Assembly: GCA_009937255.1 (NCBI GenBank)
Contig: JAACCT010000005.1
Span: 1 to 39,813, forward strand
DNA: 39,813 bases
Direction: 5' to 3'
Origin: Dehalococcoidales bacterium
GTDB taxonomy: Bacteria > Chloroflexota > Dehalococcoidia > Lucifugimonadales > Lucifugimonadaceae
How positions within the stretch are numbered: the stretch's first letter is position 1; the number at the start of each line of letters is the position of its first letter. Under the pieces are notes generated by a model, which saw only the letters and a program-made list of their open reading frames with translations, was not told the origin of the DNA and did not search any database. This document shows, one piece after another, positions 22,906 through 32,548 of this stretch. The translations under genes were made by a program, and so were the position numbers.

Positions 22906-22915
22906 AAAACTGAAC
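22889..22915 (+). other. Local 11-bp perfect hairpin overlapping the 3' processing arm
   Basis: GTTCAGTTTTC-AAAGT-GAAAACTGAAC. Confidence 0.8.
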
Positions 22916-23016
22916 TCTAATTCAATTAAAATTCTTTATAATAATATTTTTTTTTACAATAAAAATATTTTCTTCATATAAAATTACATCTGTATATTTA
23001 TTTATAATTTTTATTT

Positions 23017-23093
23017 GGGCCCGTAGCTCAGTTGGTTAGAGCGCTACTCTGATAAAGTAGAGGTCGGATGTTCGAGTCATCCCGGGCCCACCA
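23017..23093 (+). tRNA. tRNA-Ile(GAT)
   Basis: GGGCCCG/CGGGCCC acceptor, anticodon arm CTACT-CTGATAA-AGTAG, ACCA encoded; 325 bp after 16S. Confidence 0.96.
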
Positions 23094-23229
23094 TTATTTT
23101 CTAAGTTCAATTCTTTTATATATCCCCATAACTATATTAATTTCTTTTTATATTTTATTTAGTGATATCAATTAAAATATTCATTGTTCCTGTAAAGTTG
23201 AGAAAATCAGTAATTTAGATTATTACATT

Positions 23230-23319
23230 GTTTCTAGCGTTCTGTTTTAATTAAAGAGTAGCTAGCATCTAAAACAGAATCACATTCTGCTCGCTAAGAT
23301 GGTGGCTACATATAGAATT
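23230..23319 (+). ncRNA. Structured intergenic RNA candidate ending in an intrinsic terminator
   Basis: TTCTGTTTTA...TAAAACAGAA inverted repeat overlapped by CAGAATCACATTCTG hairpin, then the terminator at 23320; no ORF explains it. Confidence 0.35.
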
Positions 23320-23351
23320 CTCTCTATTATGAATTAATAGGGAGTTTTTTT
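23320..23351 (+). terminator. Intrinsic terminator
   Basis: CTCTCTATT-ATGAATT-AATAGGGAG (9 bp, one U:G) followed by T7. Confidence 0.85.
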
Positions 23352-23510
23352 ATTAATTTGTTGCTATAACTATTTAACTACTAAATATGACATCATATAT
23401 TTCAATAATTACTCCAATTCTTTCGTACTTTGTAGATTTATATATGAAAATTAAATAATGGGAAAATATATAGTCTATAATAATTAAAAATATTATTTTG
23501 AGAGGGACGT

Positions 23511-24194
23511 ATGAATTCAAAAGGAACTGGAATAACTCTTGCACTTGGTATAGTAGCGGCATTTATAGGTTATATATTGTGGCAAGTCACAATAGGGCTA
23601 GATACCAAGAGCGACGATATAACGACTATTTTAATGAATAGTTCTGACGGTGGAACAATTATTTCTATAACTGCAATATTAATTGCGGTTGGATTAGTTG
23701 TACATGCAGCTGGATTGTTAAGTACTAGAGGTACTGCATCTGGTACAAGTGAGACTCTAGGAATTATTTGTGTAGTTGGAGGAATAGTAATATGGATTTC
23801 AGGTATTGGAAGTAGTATAGCTCTAGTAGAAATGGGCGATAAATTTGTAGCAGCGATGGGTGGTGGTGACACAGCAAGTGCAGGAACAATAGGTATTGCT
23901 GCAGGTTTTACACAAGCATCAAGTGTTGGATCTAGTACCATTGGTGGATTATTAGCAGGTATTGGATGGCTATTCATAGGAATGGCTTATAGAGGAAGTG
24001 ATGCTAAAGGTGCTTTATCTTTTATTCCTTTAGGTTTACATGCAATTGTTATAGGTTTGATATTAATTGTGTCAAATATAATTATCAATTCAGTTGTAAG
24101 CGTTGAAGCTGGAAGTCAAGTTTCTGGTATTGCATTTATATTAATAGTCATTTGGTCAGTATCTAGAGGCCTAACTTTAATGAATGAAAAATAA
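23511..24194 (+). CDS. Multi-pass membrane protein of unknown function
   Basis: Gly/Ala/Ile-rich hydrophobic segments (ALGIVAAFIGYILWQ, TLGIICVVGGIVIWISGIGSSIAL); GAGAGGGAC SD before ATG. Confidence 0.75.
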   Translation: MNSKGTGITLALGIVAAFIGYILWQVTIGLDTKSDDITTILMNSSDGGTIISITAILIAVGLVVHAAGLLSTRGTASGTSETLGIICVVGGIVIWISGIGSSIALVEMGDKFVAAMGGGDTASAGTIGIAAGFTQASSVGSSTIGGLLAGIGWLFIGMAYRGSDAKGALSFIPLGLHAIVIGLILIVSNIIINSVVSVEAGSQVSGIAFILIVIWSVSRGLTLMNEK

Positions 24195-24220
24195 TTAGTT
24201 ACTTTATAGTTTAAGAGAAT

Positions 24221-24253
24221 AAAAATAGCGGGCTTAAATTTCCCGCTATTTTT
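24221..24253. terminator. Intrinsic (possibly bidirectional) terminator
   Basis: AAAAATAGCGGG-CTTAAATTT-CCCGCTATTTTT, 12-bp stem. Confidence 0.88.
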
Positions 24254-24348
24254 ATTTAATACAATGAGGTAAATATAATAAAATTGCGTGCATAAATTTT
24301 ATTATTAGTGGTAGAATAGTTTATATATAAATCATCTAAAGTTCATAA

Positions 24349-25089
24349 ATGCAATCTAAAGATAGAAATATTAGGATATCTCTAAAAGCTTATTATAAGT
24401 TAAAAAATGTTGATATAAGTCCTAAAAAAGCTGTAGAAAAACTATTAGGAATTTCTAATCCTCTAACTACTCATATATCACAATCTCAAAAACCTAAAAA
24501 AGAATTATTAGATAGCTTTATTTTATTAAGATTTGATAATGCTATATTTGAAGCATCTTTTGATAAGAATGAAATTTTCTGGTATGTTAAATCTTTGATG
24601 GAATCTTCGCAATTTCATAATCATTCTTGGATAATGGAATATAAATCTTTTATGACAAACTCAGATAAAAGAATGAGTAAATTTAAAATATATTTAGATA
24701 ATAGAATAAAAAGTCTTACCAATTCTAATTATTTAGAAAAGGTTGGTATTGGTAAAAGGTCAAAATATGTATTATCTCTTAATGGTAGAGCTAGTGAAAA
24801 AGTAAAAGAAATTTTCTTTAGTTATATAAGAAGAGTATTGGCTATATATCCAAATTCTACTGTAGATATTCCAAAAATTGATTCTTATTTAGCTCCTGTA
24901 AATACTATACTGAGTTTAGCCAAAACTAGATCAGAACAATATCTTGAATGGGGTACAAAAAAAAATAAAGATATGACAACTGAAATGATAGAAGTCTTAG
25001 ATGAGGCCATTAAAAGAGGTATGACTCCCCAAGAAATAGAAAATGAGAGAAGAATTAATCAAATGAAAGAAGTTTTTAAGAAAAAATAA
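24349..25089 (+). CDS. Hypothetical protein
   Basis: 246-aa ORF with lineage-like codon usage; no family recognised. Confidence 0.65.
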   Translation: MQSKDRNIRISLKAYYKLKNVDISPKKAVEKLLGISNPLTTHISQSQKPKKELLDSFILLRFDNAIFEASFDKNEIFWYVKSLMESSQFHNHSWIMEYKSFMTNSDKRMSKFKIYLDNRIKSLTNSNYLEKVGIGKRSKYVLSLNGRASEKVKEIFFSYIRRVLAIYPNSTVDIPKIDSYLAPVNTILSLAKTRSEQYLEWGTKKNKDMTTEMIEVLDEAIKRGMTPQEIENERRINQMKEVFKKK

Positions 25090-25207
25090 TTATTATCCAT
25101 AAATTATTTTTTTTTATTCTGTATTTAAAAACTTCTACAGCCAATAATCTATACTGATAAACTGTTTAAGTATTTAAGTAATATACCTAAAATTATAATA
25201 ATTAAAA

Positions 25208-25294
25208 ATGAATAAATTTAGTAGATGGATAAGTATAATTATGTTCATAGCCCCCTTTGTTCTAATTTGGGTTGGATTGACTAAGTGTAATTAA
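25208..25294 (+). CDS. Putative 28-aa single-pass membrane microprotein
   Basis: ATG...TAA encoding MNKFSRWISIIMFIAPFVLIWVGLTKCN; below the ORF-track length cutoff; fills an otherwise empty gap. Confidence 0.4.
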   Translation: MNKFSRWISIIMFIAPFVLIWVGLTKCN

Positions 25295-26163
25295 TTTTTA
25301 AATATAATAATAATTATTATTCCTATAAATGCTAAACCTATACCTATAACTTCATTTCTAAATAATCTTTCTTTTAAAAAAAGATATCCAAGTATAATAG
25401 CAAATATTGGAGCTGTGCTACCAAACATAGCTGTTAATGAACCTGACGTATTCTCTAAAGACACAAACCAAATTAAACTTGAAAATGTTATTAAAGCCCC
25501 AGCAATAATGATTTTAGATTGATGTATAGAATTATTTATAAATTCTATTTTTTGAGAAAAAATAAGACTTGCTAAAAATAATGTACTAATTCCTACAACT
25601 GCCCTTATTAAAGAACCACTTAATACAGATCCTTCAATTAAAGCTTTGTCGTTAAAATATACCGCAAACCCCCATAAAGATCCTGCCATTACTCCACCCA
25701 AAATACCAATGATCAAGTTCAATTCTTTTGATTTGAAATTTTTTATATTTATCATTAATATACTTGAAAGAATTAATAAACATCCAATTAAAACCATATT
25801 TGAATGTCTAACAGAATTAAAAATATAATCTAGAATTAATGTCATCAATACATTACTACTGGCACAAATTGTAAAAACTATGCTAATAGAAGTTCTTTGA
25901 ATTGAAACTATATAGAATACAGATCCTATACAACTAACAACTGATGCAATAAGAAATAATTTTATAGTATTTAGATTTTCATTTAAAATCGAATTCCAGT
26001 CTCTTAATATCAAAATTAGAGTACCAATTATTACTAGTGAAACTATAGACTCAAAAAAAGGAAAACTAAATATTTTATTTAATTTTATGGTTTTTAGTAT
26101 AGACCCAGATAAAGCCCATGTCATGGCACTTAATAAAGCACCAAATTGAAAAAAAGATTCCAT
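25291..26163 (-). CDS. EamA/DMT-family transporter
   Basis: Ten hydrophobic segments with duplicated EamA-like halves (SIVFTICASSNVLMTLILDYIF; SLTAMFGSTAPIFAIILGYLFLKERLFRNEVIGIGLAFIGI). Confidence 0.85.
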   Translation of the reverse strand: MESFFQFGALLSAMTWALSGSILKTIKLNKIFSFPFFESIVSLVIIGTLILILRDWNSILNENLNTIKLFLIASVVSCIGSVFYIVSIQRTSISIVFTICASSNVLMTLILDYIFNSVRHSNMVLIGCLLILSSILMINIKNFKSKELNLIIGILGGVMAGSLWGFAVYFNDKALIEGSVLSGSLIRAVVGISTLFLASLIFSQKIEFINNSIHQSKIIIAGALITFSSLIWFVSLENTSGSLTAMFGSTAPIFAIILGYLFLKERLFRNEVIGIGLAFIGIIIIIIFKN

Positions 26164-26249
26164 TTTTTATATCGTATTATTAAAATAAGTCTAGTTAAAT
26201 GTATAAGCTTGTTAAATATAACATAATATATTGCAAATAGGCTTTCTCT

Positions 26250-27443
26250 TTGATTAATACTTTCGAATCTCTAAAAAATAAAAATTTCAGATTTCTTGTT
26301 TTTGGAATGATTACTATGATTGGAGGAATGAATATTCAAATGCTAGCTAGAGCTCAACTGGGTTGGGATCTAACTTCCTCATCATTTGCAGTTACTCTAA
26401 TAGGTGTTGGATTTGCTCCTCCAATGTTACTATTTTCTTTATACGGAGGAGTTATATCTGATCGATTTGATAATAAAAATATAATACAGCTAGGCCAATT
26501 TGGAGTTATATTAATATGTCTGTTTATAGCAATATCTATTTTTACTGAAACTATTACGATTTATCATCTATTTTTTGTATCTCTTCTTCAAGGTACTTTT
26601 TGGGCATTTATGATGCCTGCCAGACAATCAATAATTGCAGAGTTAGTTGATGAAAATCAACTTAATAATGCTATTTCATTAAATGCTGCCGGTATGGCTC
26701 TAACAACTATGATATCTCCCGCTATAGGAGGTATGATTTATCATTACTTTGGAGCAGGAGTAACTTATTTGTTAATTGCTTTTTTTTGTATTGTTGATTC
26801 TATAACTACTTCTATGTTACCTAAAGGAGAATTAAAGAAAAAAAGTAATTCCAAAGTTATTACTCAAATAAAAGAAGCTTTGGATATTATTTATAAAAAT
26901 TCATTAATAAAATACTTATTAGCTATAGCTCTAATAACTACTTTATTATCCATGCCTACAAGAGCTCTTCTCGCTCCATATTCTTCTGAAATATTATACG
27001 GAGGAGCCCTTGAAGTAGGATTAATGCTGGCTGCAATTGGTGCTGGCGCATTAATAGGTACTTTGACTGCAGCTTCTCTTCCTCAAAAAACTAAAAAAGG
27101 TAAATATATATTAATTACATCTGTAATATCAGGATTATCTATTTTGTTATTAGGTTTTTCTTCTTTTTTAATTTTTTCTTTAATATTATGTTTCTTTTTG
27201 GGAATAGGTGATGCCGGAAGAAGATCATTGAACCCTTCAATGATCATAGAAAAAACTCCAACTGAATTCAGAGGACGAGTAATGGGTTTTTATTCTATGA
27301 GTTTTGGTTTTATACCACTCGGGGCTATACCAATGGGAATTATTGCAGATTTATATGGAGTCCATTTTGCTTTCATTATTGCAGGTATAACATTGGTTTT
27401 GCTAACTATTATTTTTAGTAGAAAAGATATTAGGCAAAGCTAA
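26250..27443 (+). CDS. Major facilitator superfamily transporter
   Basis: NFRFLVFGMITMIGGMNIQMLARAQLGWDLT; GGVISDRFDNKNI; PARQSIIAELVDENQLNNAISLNAAGM; TTG start. Confidence 0.88.
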   Translation: MINTFESLKNKNFRFLVFGMITMIGGMNIQMLARAQLGWDLTSSSFAVTLIGVGFAPPMLLFSLYGGVISDRFDNKNIIQLGQFGVILICLFIAISIFTETITIYHLFFVSLLQGTFWAFMMPARQSIIAELVDENQLNNAISLNAAGMALTTMISPAIGGMIYHYFGAGVTYLLIAFFCIVDSITTSMLPKGELKKKSNSKVITQIKEALDIIYKNSLIKYLLAIALITTLLSMPTRALLAPYSSEILYGGALEVGLMLAAIGAGALIGTLTAASLPQKTKKGKYILITSVISGLSILLLGFSSFLIFSLILCFFLGIGDAGRRSLNPSMIIEKTPTEFRGRVMGFYSMSFGFIPLGAIPMGIIADLYGVHFAFIIAGITLVLLTIIFSRKDIRQS

Positions 27444-28056
27444 TTTTTTGATCAATAATTTCCCAAATATATCTTGAGGCTATAGATCTAAAAGGCTTCC
27501 ACTTTTCAGCAATCTGGTAAACTTCTTCATCCTTTGGTAAATCTTTTAAATTATAAATAATTTTTAATCCCTTTTTTATACCTAGATCATTGGCAGGACA
27601 AATATCATCATTATTTACTGCGAATAATAAGAAATTTTCAACGGTCCATGGTCCTATACCTTTGATAGAACATAATATTTCTTTTGCTTCTTTTTCTTCT
27701 AACATGGAGATATTTTTTAAGTTCATAGAATTTTTTTTAATTAAGTATGAAACTTCTAAAATTGTATTAGTTTTTGGTTTTGATAGACCTAAAGATAATA
27801 AATCTTCAAACAAATTATTTTCTATATTTAATACCTCTATATTTTCTCCATATTTATTTGTAAATCTAGAAAATATACTATTTGCAGCACTAATACTTAA
27901 TTGTTGACCAATTATTATTCTAACTAAGGATAAAAACTCAGATTCTTTTTTATAATCATCGTTTAATTCAAAATTATTTTTGTTGAAAAAATCAATAAAT
28001 CTTCCTAGATTTGGGTCGGATTTAATTAGATAATCAATTGCTTTTATATTTTTCAT
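27430..28056 (-). CDS. DNA-3-methyladenine glycosylase II (AlkA-like HhH-GPD)
   Basis: LVRIIIGQQLSISAANSIFSRF; ILCSIKGIGPWTVENFLLFAVNNDDICPANDLGIKKGL; WKPFRSIASRYIWEII. Confidence 0.9.
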   Translation of the reverse strand: MKNIKAIDYLIKSDPNLGRFIDFFNKNNFELNDDYKKESEFLSLVRIIIGQQLSISAANSIFSRFTNKYGENIEVLNIENNLFEDLLSLGLSKPKTNTILEVSYLIKKNSMNLKNISMLEEKEAKEILCSIKGIGPWTVENFLLFAVNNDDICPANDLGIKKGLKIIYNLKDLPKDEEVYQIAEKWKPFRSIASRYIWEIIDQKISFA

Positions 28057-28115
28057 TATTTTTACTAGCCATATTATAATTAAATATTTATCATGTAATA
28101 CATAGGTAATATTAA

Positions 28116-28540
28116 GGAATTTATATTAATAAAGAATATCAAAATTATATCGATCCTAAGGTTGTAGGTATAGGGATTTTAGTTAAAGATAATCAAATTC
28201 TTTTAGTTAAAAGAGGTATAGAACCAGGATATGGTAAATGGAGTATGCCGTCAGGATTTATTAATAGATTTGAAAAGTGGAAGATGCTGTTGAGAGAGAA
28301 TTGATGGAAGAATGTGTTATAAAAGTCAAAGCAGAATGGATTTCCGGCGTATATTCGAAAAAAGAATCTCCAATTATTTTATTAGTTTGGAATTTGAAAC
28401 TTATTTCTGGAATTCCAAAACCTTTAGATGAAACATTGGAAGTGGATTTCTTTAATTTAGATAAATTACCAAATTTGGCTTTTGATCATGATGAAAATAT
28501 AATAAAAGATTGGTTGAAAAAATCTACAAAGATTAGTTGA
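28116..28540 (+). pseudogene. Nudix hydrolase interrupted by an apparent 1-nt frameshift in the Nudix box (and lacking a clear start codon)
   Basis: Frame A: YQNYIDPKVVGIGILVKDNQILLVKRGIEPGYGKWSMPSGFINRFE|; frame B from 28277: VEDAVERELMEECVIKV...; one missing A near 28273-28276 would restore GFINRFEKVEDAVERELMEE. Confidence 0.75.
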
Positions 28541-29300
28541 TTTTGTGCGATTCAATTAATCTTTTTACTCTTTTCCAAATTGAATCAGCTACTTTAGATT
28601 GAGTTTGATGAGCACCAACTATACTCCAAGAAGATCTATCATTATTAGCCATTTCTAAATATCCGTCTCTAACTTTATTATGGAAATTTAAGCTCATATT
28701 TTCATATTTATTTCCTTCAAAACTTTCTCGCTTAGATTTATTTTTTTTGTCAGAAAAATTTGAAAGCTCAATATTAATATTTTTATTAATTCTGTTTGTA
28801 GAAAGATTTGGATCAATATCTAATAAAATAGTTAAGTCTGGAGAAAGTCCATTAATTGCAATATTATTTAAATTATTAATAGTTTCAATAGAAACTCCCT
28901 TCCCATATCCTTGATATGCAATAGTAGAATGAATAAATCTATCAACTATTACCGTTATTCCTTTATCCAATGCAGGTTCTATAACAGATTTACATAACTC
29001 AGCTCTAGCGGCACAAAACAAATAAGTTTCAGCAATAGGATTTTTTATATTTTTTGATTTAATCCATTTTCTAACTTGTTCTCCCATTGGAGTATTTCCT
29101 GGTTCATGGATAAGAATAGAATTTACTCCATCATCAACTAATTTATTAACTAATTGTTTACATTGAGTAGATTTACCAGATCCTTCTCCACCTTCAAATG
29201 TAATAAGTAAACCTTTATTTAAAACATTTTTTGATGCCTTTCCATCTTTGGGGAAGTTGAAAAGTTTTAAATTTTTTTCAGGTTTATTTTTTGAGGTCAT
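28533..29300 (-). CDS. tmk: Thymidylate kinase
   Basis: GLLITFEGGEGSGKSTQCKQLVNKL; IHEPGNTPMGEQVRKW; DRFIHSTIAYQGYGKG; ILLDIDPNLSTNRI. Confidence 0.93.
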   Translation of the reverse strand: MTSKNKPEKNLKLFNFPKDGKASKNVLNKGLLITFEGGEGSGKSTQCKQLVNKLVDDGVNSILIHEPGNTPMGEQVRKWIKSKNIKNPIAETYLFCAARAELCKSVIEPALDKGITVIVDRFIHSTIAYQGYGKGVSIETINNLNNIAINGLSPDLTILLDIDPNLSTNRINKNINIELSNFSDKKNKSKRESFEGNKYENMSLNFHNKVRDGYLEMANNDRSSWSIVGAHQTQSKVADSIWKRVKRLIESHKIN

Positions 29301-30899
29301 TTAATCTCTTTTTTTTAAAATTAATCTTCTATTTAATTCTTTTCCAATAGATTTAGTTCCAATACCTTGATTACTTGCGAAGAAATGTTGTCTACGCCTT
29401 ATATTTGCATCTCTTGGAGCTAATTCTACTTCATTTTCACCACGTTGAATTTTTTTCACAGCTACCTTAACTTCATTTAATGCATCAGAGCTTTCTGAGT
29501 CAATATTTAAATTAGGATTTTCTATTTTACTTTTCTCTTTAATTTTGCCTAAGAATCTGATTATTTGATCGCTAGATCCTTTTCTTAATATATGAATTGG
29601 AATCCCTAGTTTTTCTGCTGTTTCTAGTACTCTAGATTTTGGTTCTCTAGAATAATTAGATTTTGTTGTGACTACTACTTCTGCTTTTTCAGGGCTAGAA
29701 ACTATAGTTATATTATTAAATACTGTTTTAGATGAATTTTTTAATTTGGCTTTTTGTATTCCAAAAGGATATATTCTGAATTTTTTTGGAATTATTTTTT
29801 CTTTAGTATCTACTTCTAAATCATGAACATTGATTTTTGTATTAATTAAATTACTCAGATTAAATGGAGTTTGAGATAATGTTATTTTTTCATCAAATTC
29901 AATATTTTTTTCTACTATATTATTTGATAACTTTCTAACTTCAGAAGCTGAAGATATTCCTCTTAATTTTTTATCTACAGCTAGTGCGACGTCAAAATGT
30001 ACTGCAACTTCATTTCTTCCAATTATTTCTACAACTATATCAAAAGTTGGCTCATGCTGCCTTTCAAGGACAGTTTTATGACTTTTTCTTCTTCTTGCTT
30101 CAATATCTCCTAAAGTTACAGATTTGGTACCTCCAACTAAGTCACTAATAGTTGGATTGATTATTAGATTATCTAAGGTATTTCCGTGAGCTGTAGCTAT
30201 AAGTTGAACTCCTCTTTCTGCAATTGTTCTACATGCATTTGCTGCTTTTTCTGTACTTATTTCATCAATAACAATTACTTCTGGCATATGATTTTCTACA
30301 GCTTCTATCATAACATCATGCTGTAATTCAGTATTTTTAACCTGCATTCTTCTAGCTGAACCGATTGCAGGATGAGGAATATCTCCATCTCCAGCTATTT
30401 CATTAGAAGTATCTACAACAACAACTCTTTTTTCTTCTTTATCAGCCAATAATCTTGTAATTTCTCTCAGCATAGTTGTTTTACCTATACCTGGTTTACC
30501 CATGATTAATATACTTTTATTAGTTCCTATAAAATCTTCTATAACCTTTATACTTCCAAATACTGCCCTACCAACTCTGCATGTTAATCCTACTGGTTTA
30601 GAAAACCTATTTCTAATTAATGATATTCTATGTAAAGTTTTTTCTATACCAGCTCTATTATCATCACCTATATGACCAATTTTGTCTAAAACTGAATTAA
30701 TATCTAATAAATTTACTATTTCATCTTTAATAATATTTTGATGTGAAGAATAAATTATGATAGGAGGTCTTCCTAAATCCATTACAACTTCTATAAGCTC
30801 ATACTCACGAACATCAATATTTTTTTTTATTTTAGATGGTAATATACTTAGAAATAAATTTAAGTCATCTAAAATTTCTATAGGTTCTAATTCTTTCAT
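29301..30899 (-). CDS. AAA ATPase with R3H domain (Ycf45/SpoIIIAA-like)
   Basis: SILIMGKPGIGKTTMLREITRLLADKEEKRVVVVDTSNEIAGDGDIPHPAIGSARRMQV; VIVIDEIST; C-terminal R3H-like ELAPRDANIRRRQHFFASNQGIGTKSIGKELNRR. Confidence 0.88.
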   Translation of the reverse strand: MKELEPIEILDDLNLFLSILPSKIKKNIDVREYELIEVVMDLGRPPIIIYSSHQNIIKDEIVNLLDINSVLDKIGHIGDDNRAGIEKTLHRISLIRNRFSKPVGLTCRVGRAVFGSIKVIEDFIGTNKSILIMGKPGIGKTTMLREITRLLADKEEKRVVVVDTSNEIAGDGDIPHPAIGSARRMQVKNTELQHDVMIEAVENHMPEVIVIDEISTEKAANACRTIAERGVQLIATAHGNTLDNLIINPTISDLVGGTKSVTLGDIEARRRKSHKTVLERQHEPTFDIVVEIIGRNEVAVHFDVALAVDKKLRGISSASEVRKLSNNIVEKNIEFDEKITLSQTPFNLSNLINTKINVHDLEVDTKEKIIPKKFRIYPFGIQKAKLKNSSKTVFNNITIVSSPEKAEVVVTTKSNYSREPKSRVLETAEKLGIPIHILRKGSSDQIIRFLGKIKEKSKIENPNLNIDSESSDALNEVKVAVKKIQRGENEVELAPRDANIRRRQHFFASNQGIGTKSIGKELNRRLILKKRD

Positions 30900-30952
30900 A
30901 TTAAATTATTTTATATCAAGAAATTAAAAAAGTATTTTAGGAAAAGATTAAA

Positions 30953-31534
30953 TTAAGAGCTTGTAAGGTTTATAAAAAATTCATGTACTTTGGATGATCC
31001 AGAAATTTCAGGATGAAAAGATGTACCCAAAATTTTATCTTGCTTAACTGCAACAATAGTTCCATCTGTTAATTTTGATAATATTTCAACATTATTTTTA
31101 ACTTTTGTTACTATTGGGGCTCTAATAAACACAGCTTTAATATTTTCTGTAATACCTTTAAATTCTATATTTGTTTCAAACGAATCCACTTGTCTACCAA
31201 ACCAATTTCTTGATACCTCTACATCTATAATTCCCATTGGTATAGGATCTTTTTCTGTAAGTTTATTTGCAATACATATTAATCCAGCACAAGTGCCCCA
31301 TAGAGACATACCATGATTGATTTTTTCTTTTATAGCATTTTCAAAATCATAGCGATCAATCAGTTTTTTTATAGTTGTTGATTCTCCACCTGGTATTATA
31401 AGGCCATCTAATTTTTCAAGTTGAGATTTATTTTTAATTTTATGAACATCAACATCGAAATTACTTAGCATTTCTATATGCTCTGCAAAATCTCCTTGTA
31501 AAGCTAGTACACCTACTTGAGCTTTATTTACCAA
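30953..31534 (-). CDS. pdxT: Pyridoxal 5'-phosphate synthase glutaminase subunit
   Basis: [54 protein letters not shown]. Confidence 0.95.
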   Translation of the reverse strand: MVNKAQVGVLALQGDFAEHIEMLSNFDVDVHKIKNKSQLEKLDGLIIPGGESTTIKKLIDRYDFENAIKEKINHGMSLWGTCAGLICIANKLTEKDPIPMGIIDVEVSRNWFGRQVDSFETNIEFKGITENIKAVFIRAPIVTKVKNNVEILSKLTDGTIVAVKQDKILGTSFHPEISGSSKVHEFFINLTSS

Positions 31535-32460
31535 CCTCTTTTTTCTAATCTTTCTGATGGATCTAGTTTAGAAACTTCATCACCCTTCATTGCTCCCCCA
31601 AGGTTCTGAGAAACTTTAGCAATTAAATCAGCATCTTCATAATGGGTTGTTGCTTGAACTATTGCATCTGCCATTTTTGCTGGGTTTCCACTCTTAAAAA
31701 TTCCAGAACCAACAAAAACACCTTCAACACCTATTTGCATCATTAAAGCTGCATCAGCTGGGGTGGCTATACCACCTGCAGCAAAATTAACAACAGGTAG
31801 TTTTCCTGTATTTTTTATTTCACAAACTAGTTCATATGGGGCACCTAAATTTTTAGCTTCTGTCATAAGCTCTTCATCACCCAATCTTTGAATTTTCTTA
31901 ATATCGGATAAAATTTGTCTAGCATGAGTTACTGCTTGAACTACATCACCAGTACCGGCTTCACCTTTAGTTCTTATCATTGAAGCACCCTCACCAATTC
32001 TTCTGAGAGCTTCACCAAGATTTGTAGCACCACATACAAAAGGCATTTTGTACCCCCATTTATTAATATGGAACTCATTATCAGCAGGAGTTAATACCTC
32101 TGACTCATCGCAATAGTCTACTCCTAACGCCTCCAGTACTTGAGCTTCAGCAAAATGCCCTATTCTTGCTTTGGCCATAACTGGTATAGAAACTGCTTCT
32201 ATTATTCCTGTTATCATTTCAGGATCAGAAGCTCTTGCCACACCACCATCTCTTCTGATATCTGAAGGAACTCTTTCTAATGCCATTACAGCTACAGCTC
32301 CAGCGTCTTCAGCGATTTTAGCTTCATCAGGTGTTACTACATCCATAATAACTCCACCTTTTAACATTTGAGCAAGGCCTCCCTTAACTCTCCAGTCACC
32401 TACTTCAGGTAATGATTCTGATTTCCATGTTTTAGATTTTTCATCTTTTAAAGTACTCAT
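31528..32460 (-). CDS. pdxS: Pyridoxal 5'-phosphate synthase lyase subunit
   Basis: [42 protein letters not shown]; likely start MSTLKDEK at 32460 behind a GAGGAGAA SD (ORF track starts at 32499). Confidence 0.96.
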   Translation of the reverse strand: MSTLKDEKSKTWKSESLPEVGDWRVKGGLAQMLKGGVIMDVVTPDEAKIAEDAGAVAVMALERVPSDIRRDGGVARASDPEMITGIIEAVSIPVMAKARIGHFAEAQVLEALGVDYCDESEVLTPADNEFHINKWGYKMPFVCGATNLGEALRRIGEGASMIRTKGEAGTGDVVQAVTHARQILSDIKKIQRLGDEELMTEAKNLGAPYELVCEIKNTGKLPVVNFAAGGIATPADAALMMQIGVEGVFVGSGIFKSGNPAKMADAIVQATTHYEDADLIAKVSQNLGGAMKGDEVSKLDPSERLEKRGW

Positions 32461-32548
32461 TTTTATTCTCCTCGGCTTTTGTTTTTTTTTATACGACACC
32501 GAACCCGTATAATTAATATCAATTTAATTATATGTCTTTAATTAAGTT

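Noticed and set aside
23290-23345. T-box riboswitch (GATGGTGGCTACA before a terminator)
   Set aside because: Only a loose match to AGGGUGGNACCGCG, no convincing antiterminator pairing or specifier stem, and the downstream gene is not amino-acid related; kept only as an unclassified structured RNA candidate.
23570-23977. 135-aa minus-strand ORF antisense to the 23511 membrane protein gene
   Set aside because: Pro/Ile-rich mirror translation of a Gly/hydrophobic-rich gene; the opposite frame has an SD and membrane-protein pattern.
27590-27907. 105-aa plus-strand ORF
   Set aside because: Antisense to AlkA-like gene with strong family motifs.
32496-32520. ATACG...CGTAT inverted repeat between gap and pdxS
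   Set aside because: Only a 5-bp stem and wrong-side A/T tract for termination of the upstream minus-strand unit; insufficient to call.
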